A program made the position numbers and the translations under genes. This document shows positions 19,901-27,389 of a stretch of DNA of 64,000 nucleotides, piece by piece; within the stretch, counting starts at the first letter, position 1, and every line of letters starts with the position of its first letter. This DNA comes from Desulfosudis oleivorans (GTDB taxonomy: Bacteria > Desulfobacterota > Desulfobacteria > Desulfobacterales > SURF-7): positions 62,001 through 126,000 of the forward strand of contig DYJD01000002.1 of NCBI GenBank assembly GCA_020723325.1, in the 5' to 3' direction. Below the pieces are notes generated by a model. That model worked only from the letters and a program-made list of their open reading frames with translations, was not told the DNA's origin and did no database searches.

Positions 19901-20540
19901 GAACCTAAATATCCTGGCGACCAAAAAAGACGACGGCAACGAGCTTGTCGACAGACTGGGCCAGCACCTTTTCACCTACTATCTTTGGGAGGTCTATCCT
20001 CTGACAGGTGATGAAAGCCTGCTTGAGCGCTTTTATGATAAGACTAAAAACGAACGCAAACGCTGGGGGCAGCTCTTCGATCATGTTGGTCGATCATTGA
20101 GAAATAGCGGCAGGCAACTGGATAAGACTCTGACCGATCGCATAATCGCCTTTTTCGATTGGCGCTTTGAAGCCGCTGAGACGCTGGAGCTTAAAGAATT
20201 CACCTTTTGGTTGGAAGCCGAATGTTTAGACCCTGGTTGGCGTTTGCAATCGTACTCGAAGATTCTCGATCTTGGTCGAGGAAAGCGTGTTGGACTTTCT
20301 CTACAGTTGGAAGCCTTAAACAAATTGCTTCCGAATCACCTGGCATTAGTTGTTGAATGCTTTGCAAAAATCACGGATGCCATGCACCAAGGAACGCAGA
20401 TGTACATTTCAGCCAACGAAGCCAGGCCTATTTTGAAGGCAGGCTTGACTGCTAAAGACCATCAGATCCGAGAAAATGCTGAACGCGCTAAGGAAAATCT
20501 GTTACGGCTCGGCCATTTTGATTATCTGGACGTTGAATGA
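16953..20540 (+). CDS. Large PIN-domain protein, candidate nuclease/defence effector
   Basis: This 1195-residue protein has an excellent ribosome binding site (GGGGAGG) before ATG 16953. Residues 1-190 look like a PIN-like domain of the DUF4935 type. Acidic residues are in the expected places: Asp11 (YIDTEFF), Glu48/Glu50 (IMERELL), Asp143 (FPDAFIISALDQ) and Asp167/Asp169 (IGLDGDF). PIN domains are metal-dependent RNases. The remaining 1000 residues are helical and charged with no motif I can name. The final helices (RENAERAKENLLRLGHFDY) resemble the ends of other large helical defence-type proteins. It lies in an AT-richer accessory patch beside transposase debris. No antitoxin gene adjoins it. 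A defence role is inference. Confidence 0.75.
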   Translation: MRHVPTSLYIDTEFFKRNGLRFDKKAFKALAGTFAKGGLRLLVPAIMERELLRHFARDAEKAADAVINAHKAYPVNNLALSELPSQEELKTKCIEEMNRQWSFFKEHFIIEKLPIVGNLEDVVDWYFEIRPPFSEKKSKEFPDAFIISALDQYHKQHHANIAVIGLDGDFCQACASRRYILHFPDLEKYIEAFQPELSGKERLPGDVDLTKPITTEDLTELKAILARGNQVTPIEIDRVMQLLERRGSNYDYFFQNAEHAVWLKHLSERGYFFNPPDAEQTTEGHYVFPWWPPLEYLIRIFDAAPAEVLNIISALPNTDNFRVLEGILKIVLKADSADALLRFSRFITSFIENCLWGHELIVSLLKKPFIFNAQLSEVAPALLLKVVEFRRDPREQEKRSQRKENPQARNTSIEPIPRFDKWEYQQILKKGVRPLAEHEPYQVSRILIDAVASMIRLGMHPEDFEKGGDQDYSEIWCRRLDKPDRDYQDVKETLVQTLTYACEQVYEKAPESIDALDQALRNHRWEVFKRLRQHLYALHPNDQTLPWIREQILGHDDYPKWEHYYEFQLMIRRASEHFGPRLLSLEERKKIFDAILSGPSKEDYREWMGERFSEEAFQQRQRYFHRMQLRPFVALLSGDSRRYFDELDGAAQAEAITDDSYSPHPRVTSGWISQKSPKTVEDLESFTDEECLTYLNDWNEEHRDRDNWLFEINISALAGVFQSLFKDKIVHDGERLSFWMTNRDRIARPIYVTAMLKTMIELVKEKDFGNLAQWIEFCAWVLSHPDSARAEGQPAPRDESRDHPDWGSTRRAVVDLIDTCVNKETDIPIANRDGLADLLRQACSQFDWRLDHERPVLLNRDDPITEAINNTRSRALESLVNFGFWVRRQLPEDHVPEVTDILTKRIAEGAKIPLTRPERALLGMLFGNLCALNRDWASQKREVFFPQVNEAVWRDAFGSYIRFNRPVKLTFEILRSEFEYAIENLNILATKKDDGNELVDRLGQHLFTYYLWEVYPLTGDESLLERFYDKTKNERKRWGQLFDHVGRSLRNSGRQLDKTLTDRIIAFFDWRFEAAETLELKEFTFWLEAECLDPGWRLQSYSKILDLGRGKRVGLSLQLEALNKLLPNHLALVVECFAKITDAMHQGTQMYISANEARPILKAGLTAKDHQIRENAERAKENLLRLGHFDYLDVE

Positions 20541-20641
20541 GGGATCAAGCGTGATGACTATTTCTCTTGGCATTGGAACTGCGTCTGAAATCCATTGAAA
20601 CAGAATATTATGAGCAATAAACAAAAAGAGTAAAAAAAATA

Positions 20642-21124
20642 ATGCCCAATAATATAGTTAAGTTAAGTGTTATGAAGATTGAACATCCTAAATGGTCAAA
20701 AATTCTAATAATACCTGGGATACTTTTTTGTATTGGGGTTGCAATCATTCCAGTTCTCATTTTCTTTATGGAAGGGATGCAGTCATATCGAATTTTGATA
20801 CTTACTCCAGCTTCTCTTCTATTTGCATACATGGCGTTTTTAGGATTTGATCTATATTCATATAGGAATGTAGGGTTAGAAATTACGGATGATTCCAATT
20901 TTATGATTTTTTCAGACAGCCAGAAGTCTACCAAACTAAGTGGAGAAGACGTTTCATACAAATTAATGAATAGAATGCAACTTATATACTTTTACAATAA
21001 AATGACCGGTGAAAAATTAGCTGTATTTGACCACATCTTTCCAAACTGTAAAAACGTCATTGATTGGGTCCACGGACATTTAACCTGTGTGTCCAGAGGC
21101 AGGCGAGGGGCACGCCGCCCCTGA
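20642..21124 (+). CDS. Small hypothetical membrane protein
   Basis: The 160-residue frame has two predicted membrane spans (LIIPGILFCIGVAIIPVLIF and ILILTPASLLFAYMAFLGF) followed by a soluble domain with a beta-rich look (VGLEITDDSNFMIFSDSQKS). The last residues (RGRRGARRP) are read through a GC hairpin at 21106-21122 (AGGGGC/GCCCCT) and look like a replaced C-terminus. A start at 20672 (MKIEHPKWSK) is equally possible. It follows the PIN-domain gene by about 100 bp on the same strand. No function can be assigned. Confidence 0.5.
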   Translation: MPNNIVKLSVMKIEHPKWSKILIIPGILFCIGVAIIPVLIFFMEGMQSYRILILTPASLLFAYMAFLGFDLYSYRNVGLEITDDSNFMIFSDSQKSTKLSGEDVSYKLMNRMQLIYFYNKMTGEKLAVFDHIFPNCKNVIDWVHGHLTCVSRGRRGARRP

Positions 21125-21445
21125 CTCACCGTGTTCCTGGATACCGGAATTTGTATCTATGGCTGAGCACTACGGCTATCATTCTGCCACTCAGAGCCAC
21201 AGCCCAAAACTGCACAATGGCATTTTCATTCTGCACCGTTACCTTGTAATGGCATGAATCCATCGTTTGATGATCAGGAGCCCTTGTTCCGGCGCCATGC
21301 AACCCGGTCAGCAATGGCTATGTTTTCCGTTTCCGGAAACGGAAATGAACTGGCTTTGTCTAAATCTTGGATTGCTCAACATGGGCAGCCGGTTTTTATC
21401 TACAGGTATCACCGGGTAGAAATTTCGCGCCAGGGTATAAATAGG
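21125..21445. other. Intergenic region with a perfect 22-bp palindrome
   Basis: No gene is supported here. At 21324-21345 there is a perfect 22-bp palindrome centred on TTTCCGGAAA, each arm carrying TTTCCG. Near 21435 the word GGGTATAAA occurs twice in tandem. The region joins the accessory patch to the tRNA-Gln gene. Confidence 0.7.
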
Positions 21446-21493
21446 GTATAAAAATCAAAAAGGGTCAGGATTTGATTTGTCCTAACCCTTTGA
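21446..21493 (-). terminator. Terminator of the gltX/tRNA-Gln unit
   Basis: The arms AAAGGGT...AGGA and TCCT...ACCCTTT form a hairpin just downstream of the tRNA-Gln 3' end. On the minus strand it is followed by a T-rich run. It is read as the transcript end of gltX plus tRNA-Gln. Confidence 0.75.
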
Positions 21494-21500
21494 TTTCATT

Positions 21501-21574
21501 TGGCTGAGGGACAAGGATTCGAACCTTGATTAACGGGGCCAGAACCCGTCGTCCTGCCGTTAGACGATCCCTCA
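21501..21574 (-). tRNA. tRNA-Gln(CTG)
   Basis: The minus strand folds as a 74-nt tRNA with acceptor arms TGAGGGA and TCCCTCA, discriminator G and encoded CCA. The anticodon arm ACGGG-TTCTGGC-CCCGT gives anticodon CTG. The first base pair is T1-A72, which is the bacterial identity element by which GatCAB recognises tRNA-Gln. It lies 73 bp downstream of gltX on the same strand. Confidence 0.96.
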
Positions 21575-21647
21575 GGAACCGAATGGTGATCCAATACATA
21601 AATCCGGGATAAGAGTCAATACAAAATCCGGATTGCGGATTGGCTCT

Positions 21648-23039
21648 TTATTGAGTCTCAATGAACTGCTGGGCCGCCCGCAGCCGGGCCAAGGTTGCCT
21701 CTTTGCCGAGTACGGCGATGATTTCAAATATGCCGGGGCTGACTGTTCCGCCGGTAAGGGCCACGCGCACCGGCTGGGCGATTTTGCCCATCTTCAGGCC
21801 GGTGGTTTCCATCACGGCGGTGAAGGCCGCTTCCAGGGCCGGCTCGGAAAACGTGTCGATTTCCTGGAACCTGGCAATGAGCTGTTTCAACGCTTCCAGG
21901 GCCGGCGGATGCAGGTGCTTGGCGGCTTTTTCGTCGTAGACAATGTTCTCGGTATAATAAAAAGCAGCGGCATCGGCCATTTCCACCAGGGTTTTGCTGC
22001 GTTTATTCAAGGTATGAATGACCCCGGTGAGGAAATCGCCGGGTTCGGCCTTAAAACCTTTGGCTGTAAGAAAGGGCAGCAGCGGCTGATGGAGCTTTTC
22101 CGGGGGAGTGGCCTGAATATGATCGGCATTCAGGGCCTGGAGTTTTTCCGGGTCAAAGACACCGGCGGAACGTCCGATGTTTTCCAGGGAAAATTTTTCA
22201 ATCAACTCGTCCCGGGTGAAAAATTCCTGGTCTCCGTGGGACCAGCCCAGCCGCACCAGGTAATTGATCAGGGCATCGGGCAGATACCCCATTTCCCGGT
22301 AGGCGGTCACGGACATGGCGCCGTGGCGCTTGCTCAGACGGGCGCGGTCCTTGCCCAGCACCATGGGTACATGGCCGAAAAGGGGCACTGCCGCGCCCAG
22401 GGCGCGATAGAGCAGGATCTGTTTGGGGGTGTTGCTGACATGGTCGTCCCCGCGAATGATGGTGTTGATGTTCATGGTGATGTCGTCCACCACCACGGCC
22501 AGATTGTAAATGGGCGTGCCGTCGCTGCGCTGGATGACGAAATCCTCAATGTCGCTGTTCTGAAAAACGATATTGCCCTTGACCACATCCTCCACCACCG
22601 TGGCGCCGTGGAGGGGCACCTTGAAACGCACCACCGCTCCCGGGGTTTTGGAAAGCCCTTTCTCCCGGCAGGTGCCGTCGTATTTGGCCTTGCCGTCCCT
22701 TTCCATGCCGGCCTTGCGCATGGCTTCCACCGCTTCCTGAGAGCAATTGCAGTAATAGGCATGGCCGCTGTCCAAGAGCTTTTGGATGTGGGCCTTGTGG
22801 ATCTCCACCCGTTCCGATTGAAAATATGGGCCTTCGTCCCAATCGATCCCCAGCCATTCCAGGGCTTCCAGAATGGCATCCACCGAGGCCTGGGTAGAGC
22901 GCTCCGTATCCGTATCCTCGATGCGGAGAATAAAGCGGCCTTGCATGCGCCGCGCATACAGCCAGTTGAACAATGCCGTGCGGGCGCCGCCCACATGCAA
23001 AAAACCTGTCGGACTCGGTGGAAAGCGGGTGATGATCAT
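21648..23039 (-). CDS. gltX: Glutamyl-tRNA synthetase (probably non-discriminating)
   Basis: A 463-residue class I synthetase starts at the ATG at 23039 (MIITRFPPSPTGFLHVGGAR). TAGGAGT precedes that ATG, and the longer frame (MNLGVSS...) lacks a good site. The HIGH-type motif is HVGG and the KMSKS-type motif RLSKRHGAM. It activates glutamate for tRNA-Glu. The linked tRNA-Gln gene and the gatCA genes suggest that it also misacylates tRNA-Gln, giving Gln-tRNA by transamidation. That specificity is inferred from context. Confidence 0.95.
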   Translation of the reverse strand: MIITRFPPSPTGFLHVGGARTALFNWLYARRMQGRFILRIEDTDTERSTQASVDAILEALEWLGIDWDEGPYFQSERVEIHKAHIQKLLDSGHAYYCNCSQEAVEAMRKAGMERDGKAKYDGTCREKGLSKTPGAVVRFKVPLHGATVVEDVVKGNIVFQNSDIEDFVIQRSDGTPIYNLAVVVDDITMNINTIIRGDDHVSNTPKQILLYRALGAAVPLFGHVPMVLGKDRARLSKRHGAMSVTAYREMGYLPDALINYLVRLGWSHGDQEFFTRDELIEKFSLENIGRSAGVFDPEKLQALNADHIQATPPEKLHQPLLPFLTAKGFKAEPGDFLTGVIHTLNKRSKTLVEMADAAAFYYTENIVYDEKAAKHLHPPALEALKQLIARFQEIDTFSEPALEAAFTAVMETTGLKMGKIAQPVRVALTGGTVSPGIFEIIAVLGKEATLARLRAAQQFIETQ

Positions 23040-23336
23040 GCTACTTACTCCTAAATTCAAGTATTTAACAATTTCGAATATCTAAAACCGAAATTCAAAA
23101 CAAATTTAAAATTCCAAAGACTAATAATCAAAACAAAAAAAACGATTCAAGGGCCAAATCGGTTGCTATGGTTTATTTATTTGAATTTTGGTAATTCGAA
23201 TTTGTTTCGTATTTCGTATTTCGATATTCGAATTTTCCTGGATGCTCAAATTCGTTTTTTTTATGTATAACTTTTGAGCCCTATCATATTCATTTTATCA
23301 GCACAAGGACCAAGACGAATTGAAAATGGAAAATCC
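23040..23336. repeat. AT-rich intergenic tract of short repeated words
   Basis: The 300-bp gap contains repeated words such as AAATTCAA, ATTTCGTATTTCG, ATTCGAATTT and TTTGAATTTTGG in both orientations, with no coding potential. It serves as the divergent leader of gltX (minus) and rpmF (plus). Similar word tracts occur at other gaps in the window. Confidence 0.6.
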
Positions 23337-23365
23337 TTGACAATCCCCGGGAATTGAAATACTAG
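23337..23365 (+). promoter_or_regulatory. Sigma-70-type promoter of rpmF-acpP-fabF
   Basis: TTGACA (23337-23342) and TACTAG (23360-23365) are spaced by 17 bp. The predicted start near 23372 leaves a leader of about 65 nt before the rpmF ATG. Based on consensus only. Confidence 0.65.
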
Positions 23366-23438
23366 ATTCACTGCTTTATTTTTTGAAAGGCAACAAATAG
23401 AAATATGTTATATATATTCGATAGTTAGGAGATATGTC

Positions 23439-23618
23439 ATGGCGTTACCAAAACGAAGATCGTCCAAATCAAGACGGGACAAACGGCGCACCCATAAAAA
23501 AACAGCCGCGCCGAATTTAGCCAACTGCCAGGATTGCGGCGAAGCCAGACAACCGCACCATGCCTGCCCAAGCTGCGGTTCCTATAAAGGCCGGACGGCG
23601 GTGGAGATCAAAGAGTAA
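23439..23618 (+). CDS. rpmF: 50S ribosomal protein L32
   Basis: This 59-residue protein (MALPKRRSSKSRRDKRRTHK) is the large-subunit protein L32. Two CxxC pairs (CQDCGEARQ, CPSCGSY) form a zinc ribbon, so this is the zinc-binding (C+) form. The ATG at 23439 is preferred to the one at 23434 because it gives the L32 frame, and TAGGAGA lies upstream. It begins the rpmF-acpP-fabF run. The usual plsX-fabH-fabD-fabG genes between rpmF and acpP are absent here. Confidence 0.96.
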   Translation: MALPKRRSSKSRRDKRRTHKKTAAPNLANCQDCGEARQPHHACPSCGSYKGRTAVEIKE

Positions 23619-23636
23619 GCAAAGGAGAAAAAATGC

Positions 23637-23867
23637 ATGTCAGTCCAGGATAAAGTTATTAAAGTGATCGCGGAAAAACTGGGTGTGGAAAAAAGTGAGA
23701 TTGTTCTGGAGGCATCTCTAGTGGACGATCTGGGCGCTGATTCCCTGGACCTGGTGGAATTGGTAATGACCATGGAAGAGGAATTCGATATCGAAATCCC
23801 GGATGAGGATGCCGAAAAACTGGTCACAGTCAAAGACGCCATCGACTACATCCTGAGCCATTCCTAG
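23637..23867 (+). CDS. acpP: Acyl carrier protein
   Basis: The 76-residue acidic four-helix protein carries growing acyl chains in fatty acid synthesis. The 4'-phosphopantetheine attachment serine is in [12 protein letters not shown] near residue 37. The ATG at 23637 follows AAAGGAG by about 10 bases. A hairpin with four T residues follows the stop codon, which may limit fabF transcription relative to acpP. Confidence 0.97.
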   Translation: MSVQDKVIKVIAEKLGVEKSEIVLEASLVDDLGADSLDLVELVMTMEEEFDIEIPDEDAEKLVTVKDAIDYILSHS

Positions 23868-23887
23868 GCCGGCAAGCCCGGCCTTTT
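23867..23887 (+). terminator. Hairpin terminator/attenuator between acpP and fabF
   Basis: GGCCGG and CCGGCC pair around a 5-nt loop and are followed by TTTT. It overlaps the end of the acpP stop codon and ends 15 bp before fabF. The T run is short, so partial readthrough to fabF is likely. Confidence 0.55.
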
Positions 23888-23901
23888 CAGCCCTCGGGAT
23901 C

Positions 23902-25152
23902 ATGCCTTATCAACAGATCAGAAGGGTGGTTGTCACCGGCATGGGCCTGATTACGCCCATCGGTATCGGGCTCTCCCAAACCTGGGCGGCCCTTTGTGCG
24001 GGAAAATCCGGTGTTGGTGAAATCACCCGTTTCAACCCTGTGGGTTTCGACACCCGCATTGCCGCGGAAGTGAAAGATTTTCATCCGCGGGATTTCCTTT
24101 CAGCCAAAGAAGCCAATCGAACCGAACGTTTCATTGCCTATGGTGTGGCTGCCGGCCGCATGGCCCTGGAAGACGCCGACCTGACCATTGACGGCACCAA
24201 TTGTTATCGCACGGGAGTGCTCACCGGCTGCGCCCTGGGCGGACTCGCCAGCATTGAAACCATGTGCGAGATCCTGCGCCAGAAGGGGCCGCAGCGGGTC
24301 AGTCCGTTTTTCATTCCCGGATTGATCGGCAATATGGCGGCGGGGATGCTTTCCATTTACCTGAATGCCAAGGGGCCCAATTCCTCGGTGGCCACGGCTT
24401 GTGCCGCCGGCACCCATGCCCTGGGGGAGGCTTTTAATCTAGTGCGATACGGGGCAGCGGATGTCATGATCGCCGGCGGCGTGGAGTCCCTGATCACCCC
24501 CACTTGCGTGGCCGGCTTCAATGCCATGAAAGCCCTGTCCACCCGCAACCACCAACCGGAAAAAGCCTCGCGTCCTTTTGACAAGGAGCGGGACGGATTT
24601 GTGCTGGGGGAAGGCAGCGGCATGCTGATCCTGGAAACCCTGGATTCAGCCCTTTTGCGCGGTGCAAGGATCTATGCGGAAATCATCGGCTTCGGCATGA
24701 GCGGGGATGCCCATCACATCACGGCGCCGCCGCCGGACGGCGAAGGCGCGGCCCGTTGCATATCGGCAGCCTTAAATGACGCCGGCATCGCCCCCCAAGA
24801 GATCGATTACATCAATGCCCACGGCACCAGCACGCCCCTCAACGATCTGGCCGAGACCCGGGCCGTGAAAGCGGTTTTCGGCCCGGCAGCCCGCAACATC
24901 CCCATGTCTTCCACCAAATCCATGACCGGTCATCTCCTGGGCGGCGCCGGCGGGATTGAAACGGTTTTCATAGCCCTTGCCATTCATCACAATATTCTGC
25001 CGCCCACCATCAACCTGGATCAACCGGATGCGGAATGCGATCTGGATTATGTGCCCCATACGGCCCGCGAGCATAAGGTGCGCACGGCCCTGAACAATTC
25101 CTTTGGTTTTGGCGGGACTAATGCTTGTTTGATCTTGCGAAAGGCAGACTGA
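23902..25152 (+). CDS. fabF: Beta-ketoacyl-ACP synthase II
   Basis: The 416-residue condensing enzyme elongates acyl-ACP with malonyl-ACP. The Cys-His-His catalytic set is visible: Cys in VATACAAGTHALG (about 163), His in NAHGTSTPLND (about 303) and His in KSMTGHLLGGAGG (about 340). Length and sequence are typical of FabF. It follows acpP, the classic pairing. Confidence 0.96.
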   Translation: MPYQQIRRVVVTGMGLITPIGIGLSQTWAALCAGKSGVGEITRFNPVGFDTRIAAEVKDFHPRDFLSAKEANRTERFIAYGVAAGRMALEDADLTIDGTNCYRTGVLTGCALGGLASIETMCEILRQKGPQRVSPFFIPGLIGNMAAGMLSIYLNAKGPNSSVATACAAGTHALGEAFNLVRYGAADVMIAGGVESLITPTCVAGFNAMKALSTRNHQPEKASRPFDKERDGFVLGEGSGMLILETLDSALLRGARIYAEIIGFGMSGDAHHITAPPPDGEGAARCISAALNDAGIAPQEIDYINAHGTSTPLNDLAETRAVKAVFGPAARNIPMSSTKSMTGHLLGGAGGIETVFIALAIHHNILPPTINLDQPDAECDLDYVPHTAREHKVRTALNNSFGFGGTNACLILRKAD

Positions 25153-25157
25153 AGACC

Positions 25158-25207
25158 GAAGACTGAAGTCCGAAGGCTAGCCTGATCGATAAAAGCCTTC
25201 AGTCTTC
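25158..25207. terminator. Inverted repeat between convergent genes
   Basis: GAAGACTGAAG (25158-25168) and CTTCAGTCTTC (25197-25207) are perfect 11-bp complements. The site lies between the convergent ends of fabF and the MEMO gene and could act as a bidirectional terminator. The words CCGAAGACTGAAG also belong to a dispersed repeat type seen in many genomes. Confidence 0.55.
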
Positions 25208-25226
25208 AGCCTATTTACCTATCCCT

Positions 25227-26078
25227 TTAAAAAACAACCCCCACATACCCCACAAAGCTGCTTCCCGGGCTTTTTTCATAACTGGTGGCGTAAGCGATCT
25301 GCTCGGCCGTGGTTGCTCCCAGGGCCTTGGCGCTTGCAATGGCGGCGGCGGCGGCGGCGGGGCAGCAGGCATTATGTTTCTGATCAGCCTCTTTGAGCAC
25401 GGCCAGGGGGTCCAGGTTGAGCATGGCCGTGATGACGGCCTGATCGTTTTCCTTGCGCACCCATTCATGGGCCTTGGGGCCGCTGCCCTTGGGGGAAAAA
25501 CCGTAATTGGCGCCGTAATGGGTGAGATCCGTGGACCCAAGGACTTTGATCTTCAAGCCGGTTTCAGTAGCCAGGCCTGCCACGTATTTTGCGATTTCAA
25601 GGGAATGGGTCGTGGGCGGCAGGCCCATGGGAACAATGCGGCTGTCCTTGAAAAAGTACTTGATGAAGGGCAACTGCAATTCAATGGTGTTGTCTTCGGT
25701 AAAACGCTCAGTGGTCTCCACCCGGAAAGAAAAGCGTTGGGTGAGCCGGCCGGCGATTTCGGCGTCGACCAATAAATCGCCGAAGGGGGTTTCCCAGGCG
25801 CCTTCGGCCATGATGTGGTTGGATGAGCCGGCATGCAGGTGCATCCCGTAAATGCAGACCACGTCCGGCGCCGGGCCTTCCGCCAACCGTTTAATGACAT
25901 TGCAGGCGATGCGGCCGGAAAAATACCAGCCGGCATGGGGCACGATCCCGCCGATGAGGCTGGCCCCCTGGGGGGATGGGACAGGAGCATCGGAAATGAA
26001 TTCCTGGATTTCAGCCTCACAATCCGATGCGGCCTTGGGATACCAACTGCCGGCAAAAACAGCTTTGCGTTTTTTCAT
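25227..26078 (-). CDS. MEMO1-family protein (AmmeMemoRadiSam system protein B)
   Basis: The protein has about 283 residues from the ATG at 26078 (MKKRKAVFAGSWYP), which has AGGAGG upstream. Hallmarks are GSWYPKAASDCEAEI, the early His in GGIVPHAGWYFSGRIA, the HLHAGSSN stretch, and the Cys/Ala region HNACCPAAAAAAIASA. The fold is related to extradiol dioxygenases. In bacteria it is often found with an AMMECR1 protein and a radical SAM enzyme of unknown function. Neither partner adjoins it here, although radical SAM genes occur 5-9 kb away. Confidence 0.9.
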   Translation of the reverse strand: MKKRKAVFAGSWYPKAASDCEAEIQEFISDAPVPSPQGASLIGGIVPHAGWYFSGRIACNVIKRLAEGPAPDVVCIYGMHLHAGSSNHIMAEGAWETPFGDLLVDAEIAGRLTQRFSFRVETTERFTEDNTIELQLPFIKYFFKDSRIVPMGLPPTTHSLEIAKYVAGLATETGLKIKVLGSTDLTHYGANYGFSPKGSGPKAHEWVRKENDQAVITAMLNLDPLAVLKEADQKHNACCPAAAAAAIASAKALGATTAEQIAYATSYEKSPGSSFVGYVGVVF

Positions 26079-26156
26079 CTGCCCCGCCTCCTTTCCCGGT
26101 AAGAAGCATTTTGCGGCCACCCCCGCTGTTCCTGCGGTTGATGGATGAGGGATTAT

Positions 26157-26250
26157 GCCGTTAATAATTGATTATTAATTATTCACTGCTGATTGCTGCT
26201 CTTAGCTTAAGGGAGATTGCAAACGATTAATAATCAATTGTCAATGAAGC
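26157..26250. repeat. AT-rich word repeat
   Basis: TTAATAATTGATTATTAATT and, 60 bp on, GATTAATAATCAATTG form a loose inverted pair in the gap between two minus-strand genes. It belongs to the same class of word-like intergenic tracts as those at 9.65, 23.1 and 34.8 kb. Confidence 0.6.
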
Positions 26251-26258
26251 CTTGCTCA

Positions 26259-27389
26259 TCATTTCAACTGACAATCCACCCGGTCTGGCCCGAAATCGGT
26301 GACCTCCAGTTTGCTCCCGCCTAATTTATGTCCGTCCAGGACCCCGGCCAATTCCTCGCTGGTGCCTTTGTAGCGCAGATCCAGGACCAACAGGCCGCTG
26401 GTCTTGTTCCAGCCTTCTTTCTTGGCCGAAGCCACGGATTGCATGCCTTCGATGCCTGCCACGACTTCCTTGTATTGGTTGAATGCCTTGACGTTGTTGA
26501 CATACAGTTTCAGCGGCGCGCCATTGTTCAGGTAATCCTGAAAGGATTCGGTCACGGCATTGACCAGATAGTCGTTGACCGCATTCTTCACCACTTCCTT
26601 CAAGGCCAGGGTGGCGCCGGTCAAGGGGCTCACATGGGCCGCCACGCCGTTTTTCACCACCGAGCCCAGCAAGAGGCCGCTCTGGCTCTGCACCACCTTC
26701 AGTTGCAGGCTGGATTGCAGGGAACGCATGCCCGTGCCGGGAATGGCTTCGCCGATATCCTGGGCCACGGCCTTGCCCAGGACAACATACTGGGCGCCAA
26801 AGGCCATGCCCAGACTGGAGGCGGCTTGCAGGTTGCCGGCCAAGGCCTGCCGGGCTTTATCCTGATTCTTGGCCTGCTCCAATTGGGACTTGTCCACCAG
26901 TTCAAACCCCTTGGCCTGGAGCATGGCATTGAGCTCGGTCTCGGCAATGCGCATATCCGGCTTGCTCATATCCAGATAGTCCTCCTCCACCAGGATCATG
27001 AGTTTAGGCCGGTCCATGCTGATCAGGAGGATTTTCATGGCGATCAGATCGTCCTTGATTTTATCCAAGGACACGGTGGCCTTGATTTTGGCGATATAAT
27101 TGCCTTCGCTCTGGCTCTCGGAAAGCACCGTGAAGCGGGTGACATAGCCCTGGGCCCGGGCCAAAATTTTTTCCTTCTGCAGCACATAGTTTTGGGTTTC
27201 GCTTTCAGAGTGAATATACACGCCCACACCTTGCTCCACAGCAGCGCGCTGGGCCTGACGTATGGCGTCCGCCTTGGAAACCGCGCTGATGCCCTCCACT
27301 TCCACAACCCGCTCTTCTGCCTGGGCAAAGGCGCACAACATCAATGTGATTCCCAGCAAGACCGTCATCATTCCGATTTTTGTTTGCAT
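26259..27389 (-). CDS. Exported FlgT N-domain-like protein
   Basis: The 376-residue protein has a signal peptide (MQTKIGMMTVLLGITLMLCAFAQA). It then shows the pattern of FlgT N-terminal domains: VVEVEGISAVSKADAIRQAQ, RAAVEQGVGVYIHSESET, and GYVTRFTVLSESQSEGNY. The middle part (about 150-260) resembles CsgG/FlgT-type outer-membrane associated domains (FGAQYVVLGKAVAQDIG). In Vibrio, FlgT builds the H-ring of the flagellar motor. No flagellar genes are nearby, so it may be a general periplasmic or outer-membrane protein of this fold. Confidence 0.75.
   Translation of the reverse strand: MQTKIGMMTVLLGITLMLCAFAQAEERVVEVEGISAVSKADAIRQAQRAAVEQGVGVYIHSESETQNYVLQKEKILARAQGYVTRFTVLSESQSEGNYIAKIKATVSLDKIKDDLIAMKILLISMDRPKLMILVEEDYLDMSKPDMRIAETELNAMLQAKGFELVDKSQLEQAKNQDKARQALAGNLQAASSLGMAFGAQYVVLGKAVAQDIGEAIPGTGMRSLQSSLQLKVVQSQSGLLLGSVVKNGVAAHVSPLTGATLALKEVVKNAVNDYLVNAVTESFQDYLNNGAPLKLYVNNVKAFNQYKEVVAGIEGMQSVASAKKEGWNKTSGLLVLDLRYKGTSEELAGVLDGHKLGGSKLEVTDFGPDRVDCQLK

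Noticed and set aside
21633-23054. Long plus-strand open frame (473 codons) antisense to gltX
   Set aside because: The minus strand encodes an unmistakable glutamyl-tRNA synthetase. The antisense frame has no family motif or ribosome binding site and reflects GC-rich codon positions.
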